Positions 25,533 to 32,630 of a stretch of 64,000 bases of DNA are shown here, piece after piece. Positions within the stretch are counted from its first letter, which is position 1. Each line of letters starts with the position of its first letter. The stretch lies in NCBI RefSeq assembly GCF_013388945.1, contig NZ_JACAEH010000010.1, forward strand, positions 1 through 64,000, given 5' to 3'. The notes beneath the pieces are model-generated. The model made no database searches, was not told the DNA's origin, and was given only the letters and a program-made list of their open reading frames with translations. A program made the position numbers and the translations under genes. The DNA comes from Nitrososphaera sp. (GTDB lineage: Archaea; Thermoproteota; Nitrososphaeria; Nitrososphaerales; Nitrososphaeraceae).

Positions 25533-25856
25533 ATGGGCGGCAACAAGAACAAGCCGGCGGGAAAGCAGGACAAGGGCACAATCACAGGCCCGGCAGGCGA
25601 GATAAAGCCGGCTGCAAAAGAGGAGAAGAAGGGCAAGCCGCAGCAGAAGGCCAAGCTAGCGGTAATCCTGGAAGAGCCGGCAGGAATGAAAGCAATATCA
25701 AACATGAAGGCGATAACAATCCAGTCGGTAGCCAAGTCTGCCAACGTCAAGATATCCGTGGCAAACGCGTTTGTCAAGTCGCTTGAGGCAAAGGGCCTCG
25801 TAAGAAAGGTAGGCGGCTACAGCGGCCACCGGGTCTACGAAAAGGTCAAGCAGTAG
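25533..25856 (+). CDS. rps25e: 30S ribosomal protein S25e
   Basis: A 107-residue protein with a lysine-rich disordered N-terminus and a C-terminal winged helix: ITIQSVAKSANVKISVANAF, VKSLEAKGLVRKVGGYSGHR, VYEKVKQ. This is archaeal/eukaryotic eS25. Within archaea it is restricted to certain lineages including Thaumarchaeota, so it supports the taxonomic placement. Its 3' end overlaps the convergent gene by 11 nt. Confidence 0.9.
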   Translation: MGGNKNKPAGKQDKGTITGPAGEIKPAAKEEKKGKPQQKAKLAVILEEPAGMKAISNMKAITIQSVAKSANVKISVANAFVKSLEAKGLVRKVGGYSGHRVYEKVKQ

Positions 25857-26229
25857 CCCTTTTCACGGACACCACGTCTCCGGCCTGGACAGCTTCTATC
25901 GACTCGATATTGCTGATTATCCGGCCTATAGGGTTCATCGCAGGCACGGTGCAGTCCTTTATCACAAAGCATATCGCGCCGTTTGAAGGCAAAAGCGCCA
26001 GGTCGCCCCGCTTGAACTGCATCCGCTGCTTTTCTGCGCCTATCACCATGCCCGTCTCTATGTAGACAAACTTGTCCTCAAAGCGGTGCACCCTGTCCTG
26101 CACGGGCAGGCCTTTCAGCAAGATGGTCGATGTTATCGGGGCAAGGTGCCGCACAAGCTCGCACTCTGCCGACCCCTTGCCCGCAATTTCTGCGACAAGC
26201 CTAATTCGCGAGACTGACCCTGCCTGCAC
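25846..26229 (-). CDS. Cyclophilin-like fold protein (COG2164-like)
   Basis: A 127-residue protein with GTG start. AECELVRHLAPITSTILLKG, LPVQDRVHRFEDKFVYIETG and FKRGDLALLPSNGAICFVIK follow the conserved order of archaeal COG2164 proteins, which have a cyclophilin-like barrel. Prolyl-isomerase residues are not evident, so catalysis is doubtful. It converges with eS25. Confidence 0.7.
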   Translation of the reverse strand: MQAGSVSRIRLVAEIAGKGSAECELVRHLAPITSTILLKGLPVQDRVHRFEDKFVYIETGMVIGAEKQRMQFKRGDLALLPSNGAICFVIKDCTVPAMNPIGRIISNIESIEAVQAGDVVSVKRATA

Positions 26230-26342
26230 ATCCCAAGGAAAAGGGCAGATGTAATGAAAACGTTTTGCCTGTTTGCAGTCAGGGCATTAGTTGAAAAATT
26301 CGCAACATTTAATTAGATAGCTGATAGCTTTTTGCATCATTC

Positions 26343-26741
26343 TTGGTAGTCAAGCGCTTTACAAAGAAAACGGCTTCTAAAAAGTCTGCAAAGACAAAGG
26401 GCAAGGTCGAGGAGGAGGAAGTAAAGAAGTCCAGCAGGCCTGCCGACGAGGTTGTCACTTATGCCGAGTCCGAGTATGAGCTCCGCGAGGTCGAGGCCCA
26501 GGGCAACAAGATAGTCATCGGCCTGCCGTGGCTGACGCGCTTTGAGCGCGCAAGGATTACCGGCGCACGCGCCCTCCAGCTGTCGCTTGGGGCCCCGCCG
26601 CTGATAAAGGGGTCGGAGGAGGCAAAGACGTCCATCCTGCTTGCGATGGAAGAAGTCGAGCAAAAGGCGCTCCCGATATCCATAAGGCGCGTCCTTCCAA
26701 ACGGCCTTTACCAGGACATTCCAATCGACTGGATGAAGTAA
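26343..26741 (+). CDS. rpoK: DNA-directed RNA polymerase subunit K (Rpo6)
   Basis: A 132-residue protein with TTG start. After a basic/acidic N-terminal extension of about 50 residues comes the RpoK/Rpb6/omega core: LPWLTRFERARITGARALQL, SLGAPPLIKGSEEAKTSILL, AMEEVEQKALPISIRRVLPN. It stabilises the largest polymerase subunit. CATTTAATT near 26305 lies about 34 nt upstream. Confidence 0.93.
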   Translation: MVVKRFTKKTASKKSAKTKGKVEEEEVKKSSRPADEVVTYAESEYELREVEAQGNKIVIGLPWLTRFERARITGARALQLSLGAPPLIKGSEEAKTSILLAMEEVEQKALPISIRRVLPNGLYQDIPIDWMK

Positions 26742-26788
26742 TTATCCATTAGCAGCCTGACAACGCACATCACCCTGTATCCAAAAAT

Positions 26789-26819
26789 TGCACCATTTTT
26801 TCGTGCTTAAAATGGTGCA
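26789..26819. promoter_or_regulatory. 11-bp inverted repeat TGCACCATTTT, 3' of rpoK
   Basis: TGCACCATTTT (26789-26799) and AAAATGGTGCA (26809-26819) are perfect complements around a 9-nt loop. A third TGCACCAT occurs at 26823-26830. As RNA it would be a stem-loop suitable for ending rpoK transcripts; as DNA the three half-sites could be an operator. Confidence 0.55.
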
Positions 26820-26887
26820 CAATGCACCATATTTCCACTGGAAACGCGCATGAATGTGCCAAAAAGGTGGCCGTGCCCGGAAGTTAA

Positions 26888-27040
26888 TTACGGGTAAACT
26901 CCTGCTTCTTTGAGGATCCTGATTACCGTCGGGATGTCCAGGTCCAGCTGCATCGCGATAAATTCTTCTGGCATGTCCCCCAGGTACAGGTTCTTTGCAG
27001 TTTCTCTCTTTGCGTCAGAGACCTGAGCAGCGGCCTGCAT
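26888..27040 (-). CDS. Small helical protein
   Basis: A 50-residue protein from the ATG at 27040; TTTTTTTATTG on the minus strand (about 27061-27071) gives TATA spacing. KNLYLGDMPEEFIAMQLDLD followed by IPTVIRILKEAGVYP reads like a helix-turn-helix of the kind that recognises DNA by counting on a short HTH only. An upstream ATG (27088) is less well placed. Function unknown. Confidence 0.5.
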   Translation of the reverse strand: MQAAAQVSDAKRETAKNLYLGDMPEEFIAMQLDLDIPTVIRILKEAGVYP

Positions 27041-27160
27041 GGAGGAGGTTCGCAGGCGGGCAATAAAAAAAGCTGTCAGTCCTGTCATTTACACGCCACT
27101 GTTCTTACCCCGTCAAGGGCATCGTGTATCAAGTGTGATTTCCAAGTTGCAGGGTGTGCA

Positions 27161-28489
27161 ATGTCCAAAAAAAGAATACTGATACTGGGCGGAGGGTTTG
27201 CAGGCGTCTACTGCGCAAAGGAGCTTGAAAAGCTGGCCCGCAATGATGCCGGCCTGCAGGTGAGCCTGGTAAGCCGCGAGAACTTTTTCGTCTTTACGCC
27301 GATGCTCCCGCAGGTGGTGTCAGGCATGATAGAGAGTAACCATGTCGTCGTGCCGGTAAGGCAGATCCTGAAAAGGACCCAGTTCTACGAGGCAGACGTC
27401 AGGCGTCTGGACGTCAAGAACAAGAAAGTCGCAATCGGCGTGGCCGGAGAATCCGGCCCGGAGCGCGTGCTTGAATACGACCAGCTCGTGGTATCACTTG
27501 GCGGCGACACCAACTTTGCCAAGATGCCGTACATACAGGGTTTTGTGTTCACGCTCAAGAACCTCAAGGACGCGCTGGTGCTCCGCAACCACGTAATCGA
27601 CATGCTCGAGCGGGCAGACATAGAGGGTGACATCGAAAACAGGCAAAAGCTTCTGACCTTCGTGGTTGTCGGCGGTGGGCTGTCTGGCGCAGAAACCGCA
27701 GGCGAGCTTGCCAGCTTTTTTGATGAAGCGGTCAAGTATTATCCAAATGTAAGGAACGGACTTGCGGCGGTCCCAGTCAGGGTAGTCCTGCTGCAGTCAA
27801 GGGACAGGATACTTCCAGAGCTTGACTTGGAGCTTGCAGATTTTACGTTAAATGAACTTGTAAAAAGCGGTGTCGAAGTTCGACTGAACTCCAGAGTCGT
27901 GGATGTCACAGCCGACCACGTCGAGATTATGGACGGCAAGGGCAGGACCACCCTGCCTGCCAATACCACCATCTGGACTGCAGGAGTCTCGCCAAACCCG
28001 GTAGTGTTTGAGATACCTGGCGCAATGCACGAGTCTGGCAGGCTGCCTGTCGACAGTTTCTTGCGCGTCAAGGGAGCAGATGGTATCTGGGCGATAGGCG
28101 ACTGCGCCTACATAGCAGACGGCCGGTCAGCTCCGTGCCCTCCAACCGCGCAGCACGCAATAAGGGAAGCGCAGGTGGCCGCCCAAAACATCCTGCTGTC
28201 GATGCAGTGTAAGGGAATGAAACGATTTGACTACGATAGCAACAAGCAGATGGCGGTGATAGGCGAAAAAAAGGCGATAGCAAGGTTCGCAGGTTTCAAG
28301 CTGTACGGCATCGCCGCGTGGTGGCTCTGGAGGGCAGTCTATTTGCAGAAGCTGCCGATGCTCAAAAAGCGGCTGCGGGTGCTGTTTGACTGGACTATTG
28401 ACATGTTCTTTGACAGGGACCTCACGCACATCAGGGGCCTGAAAGACGACAGGAAGGTAGCAAGGAGCCTGCCGGCCCGGACGCAGTGA
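27161..28489 (+). CDS. ndh: Type II NADH dehydrogenase-like flavoprotein
   Basis: A 442-residue FAD-dependent oxidoreductase. The FAD-binding RILILGGGFAGVYCAKELEK opens it, the NAD-binding VVVGGGLSGAETAGELASFF is near residue 170, and the second FAD motif is GIWAIGDCAYI. The membrane-anchoring C-terminal helix region (LFDWTIDMFFDRDLTHIRG) is that of NDH-2, which passes electrons from NADH to quinone without pumping protons. Sulfide:quinone reductase relatives exist, but their Cys pattern is absent. Confidence 0.85.
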   Translation: MSKKRILILGGGFAGVYCAKELEKLARNDAGLQVSLVSRENFFVFTPMLPQVVSGMIESNHVVVPVRQILKRTQFYEADVRRLDVKNKKVAIGVAGESGPERVLEYDQLVVSLGGDTNFAKMPYIQGFVFTLKNLKDALVLRNHVIDMLERADIEGDIENRQKLLTFVVVGGGLSGAETAGELASFFDEAVKYYPNVRNGLAAVPVRVVLLQSRDRILPELDLELADFTLNELVKSGVEVRLNSRVVDVTADHVEIMDGKGRTTLPANTTIWTAGVSPNPVVFEIPGAMHESGRLPVDSFLRVKGADGIWAIGDCAYIADGRSAPCPPTAQHAIREAQVAAQNILLSMQCKGMKRFDYDSNKQMAVIGEKKAIARFAGFKLYGIAAWWLWRAVYLQKLPMLKKRLRVLFDWTIDMFFDRDLTHIRGLKDDRKVARSLPARTQ

Positions 28490-28490
28490 A

Positions 28491-29321
28491 TCAGATCTCT
28501 TTCAGGTGGCTCTCGTCGAATATGTCGGAGCCGTACCACCGGTAGCGGAAGTAGTCGAGGCACCACTCGTGGAATATCGGGTCGTCGCTGTAAAATATCA
28601 TGTTCATGTCAGTCTCGCCCTTTTGCGTGGGGAACATGACTGACGCGTGCTTTTCGTTCAGGACGACTGCCACCTGCACGCTGTCCACCATCCGCCTCTC
28701 TATTGCACCCTTGTTCATCAGCTCGTTGTGCCCCAATTTTTTCAAGAGGTCTTTGCGGCCCTTTGGGATAATCACGTTTCTTGGCAGGACGTAGCTGTAC
28801 TTCACTCCCTTTGACTTTACCCTGTCGATTGCCGGCTCTATCAGGTCGATTGGCACCTGCGGAACTATCTCGTAGATGTACTCGTCGGCGTTGCGGTATA
28901 TGTCCTTCCAGCGCTCAAGTATTGCGACCACGCCTTTTACGTACTCGCACTGGTCAAGCGCGCCAAGGCGCATGATGAACTTTATCGGGAGCTCTCCGAG
29001 CACGTGCTCTGAAAAGTACTCCTTGTGCTTTGACAGGTAGTTGAAAGTCGGGATCTGCTTGATTATCGTATTGCCAAACGTCGTGAGCGAAAACACGCCT
29101 TCCGGGTTTTTCTCTATCAGGCCGGCGTCCTGCAGGCGGTTGACGTTTCTGTGCGCCTCCTGCATGGTTATGCCGAGATCCTTTGCCAGCTGCGATATCT
29201 TGGCTTTCTTCTCGTTTATCCGAAAGATGATTGAGAGGCGCTGCTCGCTTGCAAGCTCGAAGAAGGTCTTCTCTGTGTTTGCGTAGGCGCTGACCGGCTC
29301 GTCGGCGTCGTGTGAGGGCAT
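28491..29321 (-). CDS. HTH regulator with FilR1-type middle domain
   Basis: A 276-residue regulator. Residues 20-85 form a winged helix (ASEQRLSIIFRINEKKAKIS, QLAKDLGITMQEAHRNVNRL, QDAGLIEKNPEGVFSLT); the rest matches the FilR1 middle domain (PF08350 type): FIMRLGALDQCEYVKGVVAI, EIVPQVPIDLIEPAIDRVKS, GVKYSYVLPRNVIIPKGRKD. Archaeal genomes carry many of these; ligand and targets are unknown. It converges with ndh, the two stops lying 1 nt apart. Confidence 0.82.
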   Translation of the reverse strand: MPSHDADEPVSAYANTEKTFFELASEQRLSIIFRINEKKAKISQLAKDLGITMQEAHRNVNRLQDAGLIEKNPEGVFSLTTFGNTIIKQIPTFNYLSKHKEYFSEHVLGELPIKFIMRLGALDQCEYVKGVVAILERWKDIYRNADEYIYEIVPQVPIDLIEPAIDRVKSKGVKYSYVLPRNVIIPKGRKDLLKKLGHNELMNKGAIERRMVDSVQVAVVLNEKHASVMFPTQKGETDMNMIFYSDDPIFHEWCLDYFRYRWYGSDIFDESHLKEI

Positions 29322-29359
29322 GTTATTGCATCACGCAGGGATTGTTAAAAGCGTTGCAC

Positions 29360-29569
29360 CTAGTGGCGGTGTTCTACGTGCGGGTGCTTCTTCTCGTTGC
29401 TTGCGGTCCAGAAGCCAAGTGCTATAACCCCGATCCCGACTGCGAGCAGCACATAGTCCGCCGGAAGGGCGACGGCCCATATAGGGTTGACCATACCTGC
29501 AAAGATGAAGAGAAGCGCCAGAAAGGTTAGTGCGGTGCCTGCGACGATTTCGCCATTTAACCGGCCCAT
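29360..29569 (-). CDS. Small two-helix membrane protein
   Basis: A 69-residue protein with two hydrophobic segments, about residues 9-28 (GTALTFLALLFIFAGMVNPI) and 36-55 (ADYVLLAVGIGVIALGFWTA), and a His-rich tail (HPHVEHRH) that might bind metal. Widely seen style of thaumarchaeal small membrane protein; function unknown. Confidence 0.6.
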   Translation of the reverse strand: MGRLNGEIVAGTALTFLALLFIFAGMVNPIWAVALPADYVLLAVGIGVIALGFWTASNEKKHPHVEHRH

Positions 29570-29613
29570 CGCTTCGATGTGTCATGTATTCTGTATATTA
29601 ATTTTTGTGATAA

Positions 29614-30018
29614 CTAGTGCTCGCGGATGAGCGTGCCCCTGCACTGCTCGCAGATGGTCTCGTCGATGTTTGACTCCATACTGTGGTGCACGTCGCAGAT
29701 GAGCAGCGTGTAGCGCATATAGTTTGTCAGACCGACGAACTTGGCAAGCGTGCTTGGCGTGTACGCCTTGTGCGTAGAAAGCTCGCGGGCAATGTCGTCT
29801 ATCATGCGCATTACCTCCATCACCGATTCCAGCTTGGATATCAGCTCCAAGTCGCCCCTTGTGCCACGCACATAGTTGCTGACTGCAGCCTGGGTGATGC
29901 CAAGTACCTTGGCTACGTCCTCTTCCCTGAGCGCGTATTCCTTGATGAGTTTCCGGGCAAGGATGGCCCTCACTGCAGGGATGAGAGACTTGGCTTCTAT
30001 CTCGGAGGGTAACAGCAT
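29614..30018 (-). CDS. XRE-type HTH transcriptional regulator
   Basis: A 134-residue protein. Residues 20-60 form the HTH (KLIKEYALREEDVAKVLGIT, QAAVSNYVRGTRGDLELISK). The C-terminal part has CDVHH and ICEQC, a possible metal-binding knuckle. It matches archaeal COG2522-type regulators. It is divergent from the zinc dehydrogenase gene across 96 bp and may regulate it. Confidence 0.78.
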   Translation of the reverse strand: MLLPSEIEAKSLIPAVRAILARKLIKEYALREEDVAKVLGITQAAVSNYVRGTRGDLELISKLESVMEVMRMIDDIARELSTHKAYTPSTLAKFVGLTNYMRYTLLICDVHHSMESNIDETICEQCRGTLIREH

Positions 30019-30082
30019 GACGGTATGAACGAATTTCTTTTTTTATTATTTAAAGGTTCTTAGGATCGCCTAATTCATACGC

Positions 30083-30090
30083 TATTTATA
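30083..30090 (+). promoter_or_regulatory. TATA box of the dehydrogenase gene
   Basis: TATTTATA is centred 28 nt before the ATG at 30115, fitting a leaderless mRNA. Confidence 0.55.
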
Positions 30091-30114
30091 GACCGCACCT
30101 CTAGATCCAAAAAG

Positions 30115-31152
30115 ATGAAGGCGGTCTTTGTCAAGGGCCAGAGCGCTGTTTCAGTAGACGACGTAAGCGATCCGCAGATAGCCGGCGCAGGCGACGTCGT
30201 AGTGAAGATGCGCGCGTGCGGCCTGTGCGGCTCGGACCTTGAAAAGGTGTACGGCGAATATGGCATGACGTCGGGCAGGCTCGGGCACGAGCCGGCAGGC
30301 GAGGTAGTCGCAGTGGGCAAAGACGTCATGGACTTTGCGCCCGGCGACAGGGTTTTCATTCACCACCATGTCCCTTGTTATTCATGCCATTACTGTCTCC
30401 ACGGCGACCACACGATGTGCCCCGAGTACCAGAAGAGCAACATCAGCCCGTGCGGCCTTGCAGAGCAGTTTTTGGTGCCGGCATGGAACGTGTCGAGGGG
30501 CGGCCTCATAAAACTGCCCGAGGGCATGACATTTGACGAGGCGTCGCTGATAGAGCCCTTTGCGTGCTGCATCCGCGCATGGAACAAGAGTGGATTTCAG
30601 GCAGGCGACGACCTGGCGGTCCTGGGAGCAGGACCGGCGGGCCTGATGCACGTCATACTTGCAAAGGCGTTTGGCGCCGGAAAGGTGTTTGTTTCTGACA
30701 TCAACGACTTTAGATTGAATTTTGCGAAAAAGTACGGCGTCACGACTTTCAACTCCATTTCAGATCAGAATTTTGCTCAGAAGGTAAAGGAGCAGACCGG
30801 CGGCCGCGGCGTTGACGTCGCAATCGTAGCGACTGGAAGCACCAAGGCTCTCCTGCAGGCGTTTGACATGACGCGGCGCGGGGGCAAGATAGTGCTCTTT
30901 GGCGTCCCGCCCAAGGGATCGAACGTTTCGTACGACATGAGCAAGCTGTATTCAAGCGAGCATGCGCTCATCCCAAGCTACGCAGCATCGGAGGTCGAGA
31001 CGAATCAGGCCATAAGGATGATGGCAGAAAAGCGCGTCGACATTGCGCCACTCATCACCCACCGCTTTGACATCAAGGACGCGTCCCAGGCCATCAAGTG
31101 CGCGCACGAGGCAAAGGACGCGATGAAAGTCATTGTCACGTCAGGCTCGTAG
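30115..31152 (+). CDS. Zinc-dependent alcohol/polyol dehydrogenase (MDR family)
   Basis: A 345-residue medium-chain dehydrogenase. The catalytic zinc ligands sit in CGLCGSDLEK and GHEPAGEVVAVG; a structural zinc site is suggested by the C..C..C region at about 90-105 (PCYSCHYCLHGDHTMC). The Rossmann motif is VLGAGPAGLMHVILAKAFGA. Relatives oxidise sorbitol, threonine or similar; the substrate is not clear. An aldolase-family gene follows with its own AT-rich box. Confidence 0.85.
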   Translation: MKAVFVKGQSAVSVDDVSDPQIAGAGDVVVKMRACGLCGSDLEKVYGEYGMTSGRLGHEPAGEVVAVGKDVMDFAPGDRVFIHHHVPCYSCHYCLHGDHTMCPEYQKSNISPCGLAEQFLVPAWNVSRGGLIKLPEGMTFDEASLIEPFACCIRAWNKSGFQAGDDLAVLGAGPAGLMHVILAKAFGAGKVFVSDINDFRLNFAKKYGVTTFNSISDQNFAQKVKEQTGGRGVDVAIVATGSTKALLQAFDMTRRGGKIVLFGVPPKGSNVSYDMSKLYSSEHALIPSYAASEVETNQAIRMMAEKRVDIAPLITHRFDIKDASQAIKCAHEAKDAMKVIVTSGS

Positions 31153-31193
31153 AAACTATAAATAATAAAAACGGCCCCGGGGCTTTGATAACA

Positions 31194-32039
31194 ATGGACT
31201 GGGGAATGAAAAACCGCTTTTCCAGGATAATCAAGCCGCAGGACGGCCGCTGCCTCATGCTTGCGGTGGACCACGGCTACTTTCTGGGCCCGACAGAGCG
31301 CCTCGAGAACGCCACAGAGACCATCAGGCCGCTTTTGCCCTACGCCGATTCTCTGATGCTCACCAGGGGCATCCTTCGCAACTGCGTGCCGGCAGAGCGC
31401 GACATCCCGATTGTGCTTCGCGTGTCTGGCGGGACCAGCATCGTCGGCGAGGACCTCTCAAAAGAGACCATAACCACGTCCATCGAAGAAGCTATCAAGC
31501 TGAACGTATCGTGTCTTGCGCTCTCGATATTTGTAGGAAGCAAGTATGAGCACCAGACACTTGCGTCGCTCGGCAGGCTCGTCGACGAGGGCGAGAAATA
31601 CGGAATCCCGGTGCTTGCCGTGACGGCTGTAGGAAAGGAGATGGGCCGCGACGCAAGGTATCTCGCATTGGCGTGCAGGGTTGCGGCGGAACTTGGCGCG
31701 CACATCGTCAAGACGTACTACTGCGATAACTTTGAAAAAGTAGTCGAAGCCTGCCCGGTGCCGCTTGTTGTGGCAGGAGGCAAGAAACTGCCGGAGATGG
31801 ACGCGCTGAAACTTGCATACGACTCTGTCAGCCACGGCGCGGCCGGAGTAGACATGGGCAGGAACATCTGGCAGTCCGACTACCCTGTCCCGATGATAAA
31901 GGCGGTCAAGGCAATCGTGCACAACAAGGCTACAGTGAAGGAGGCCTACGACGTTTTCATGCGCGAGCGCCAGAAGATGAAGCAGAAAAAGCCCCAGGAA
32001 ATTGTCAAGACAGTGAGCAGCTCCGGCGACTTTGACTAG
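31194..32039 (+). CDS. FbaB/LsrF-type class I aldolase family protein
   Basis: A 281-residue TIM-barrel protein from the ATG at 31194; a TTG at 31185 is slightly better spaced from the AACTATAAATAATAAAA box at about 31152-31168. GRCLMLAVDHGYFLGPTERL, VAAELGAHIVKTYYCDNFEK and AAGVDMGRNIWQSDYPVPMI are typical; the Lys in VKTYY is the likely Schiff-base residue. Relatives are archaeal FBP aldolase, LsrF thiolase and ADH synthase of the alternate shikimate route. The closest match cannot be fixed without a tree. Confidence 0.8.
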   Translation: MDWGMKNRFSRIIKPQDGRCLMLAVDHGYFLGPTERLENATETIRPLLPYADSLMLTRGILRNCVPAERDIPIVLRVSGGTSIVGEDLSKETITTSIEEAIKLNVSCLALSIFVGSKYEHQTLASLGRLVDEGEKYGIPVLAVTAVGKEMGRDARYLALACRVAAELGAHIVKTYYCDNFEKVVEACPVPLVVAGGKKLPEMDALKLAYDSVSHGAAGVDMGRNIWQSDYPVPMIKAVKAIVHNKATVKEAYDVFMRERQKMKQKKPQEIVKTVSSSGDFD

Positions 32040-32446
32040 CCGGGCATCTTTGAAAAGTGCTGGTGGAGCATCTTCCACCCGCCTTTTTTGTCCTTTTTGA
32101 ATACCATAGTGACGCGCGACTTGTTGTTTATCGCAGTCCCGCGGAAACTGTAATCGTCGACTATCATGCCGGTGCTCTGCAGGACAAAACTTGCGACCGC
32201 GGCGTCGCCTACGACATCCACCTTCAGGTCCTCGATTTTAAAGTCATAGTCGGATATGCTTGCAAACTGCAGCTGTTCAAGCATAAGCGCGCGCTCAAGG
32301 TCCCTTCTGTCGTAGGGAGGCGAATCGCCGAACTTTGTGAACCTGTCGTCAAAGAAATCCGGGATGCCCTCGATTTCCTTGCTCTTGGCTATCTGGAAGT
32401 ATTTGTAAATCAGGTCCTGAATAGTCGCGGAATCCGCAGCAGACAA
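32036..32446 (-). CDS. SnoaL/NTF2-like protein
   Basis: A 136-residue alpha+beta cone protein: DLIYKYFQIAKSKEIEGIPD, FFDDRFTKFGDSPPYDRRDL, ALMLEQLQFASISDYDFKIE, then KSRVTMVFKKDKKGGWKMLH. This is the DUF4440/SnoaL-like fold, used by both binding proteins and small enzymes. No catalytic assignment. It converges with the aldolase gene on a shared CTAG. Confidence 0.72.
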   Translation of the reverse strand: MSAADSATIQDLIYKYFQIAKSKEIEGIPDFFDDRFTKFGDSPPYDRRDLERALMLEQLQFASISDYDFKIEDLKVDVVGDAAVASFVLQSTGMIVDDYSFRGTAINNKSRVTMVFKKDKKGGWKMLHQHFSKMPG

Positions 32447-32475
32447 TAATGTTCATGCGCCTGTAATTGCCAAAA

Positions 32476-32485
32476 CTTTATAAAT
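32476..32485 (+). promoter_or_regulatory. TATA box of the ilv-leu operon
   Basis: CTTTATAAAT, followed by AAATTATAT, lies 24-29 nt before the ATG of a 22-codon ORF at 32510. The mRNA is therefore predicted to start at or within a few bases of that ORF, about 120 nt before ilvB. Confidence 0.6.
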
Positions 32486-32509
32486 TATATCATAACAATC
32501 CACCTCCAG

Positions 32510-32578
32510 ATGCCCAATACAGGCAGCGAGCGCTCTAGGCACAAAGTTAAGATTCTGGTCCTGCTGGTACTTGCCTAG
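32510..32578 (+). CDS. Putative ilv leader peptide (branched-chain-rich mini-ORF)
   Basis: ATG at 32510 to TAG at 32576-32578, 22 residues, MPNTGSERSRHKVK followed by I-L-V-L-L-V-L-A. Seven of the last eight residues are branched-chain amino acids, the products of the operon that follows. Two inverted repeats overlap its end: TCTAGGC (32534-32540) with GCCTAGA (32573-32579), and AGACAAA (32577-32583) with TTTGTCT (32604-32610). They share bases 32577-32579, so only one can form at a time, and the Leu/Val codons lie in the loop of the first. This is the architecture of a bacterial ilv attenuator. No poly-U terminator is visible, so the output could be transcriptional or translational. Confidence 0.6.
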   Translation: MPNTGSERSRHKVKILVLLVLA

Positions 32579-32617
32579 ACAAATCTCTGCTAACAGGCGG
32601 GCGTTTGTCTTGAAAAT

Positions 32618-32622
32618 GGTGA
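32618..32622 (+). promoter_or_regulatory. Shine-Dalgarno of ilvB
   Basis: GGTGA lies 8 nt before the ilvB ATG at 32631. ilvB is thus translated from a leadered mRNA, unlike most promoter-proximal genes here. Confidence 0.6.
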
Positions 32623-32630
32623 TAGCATAG

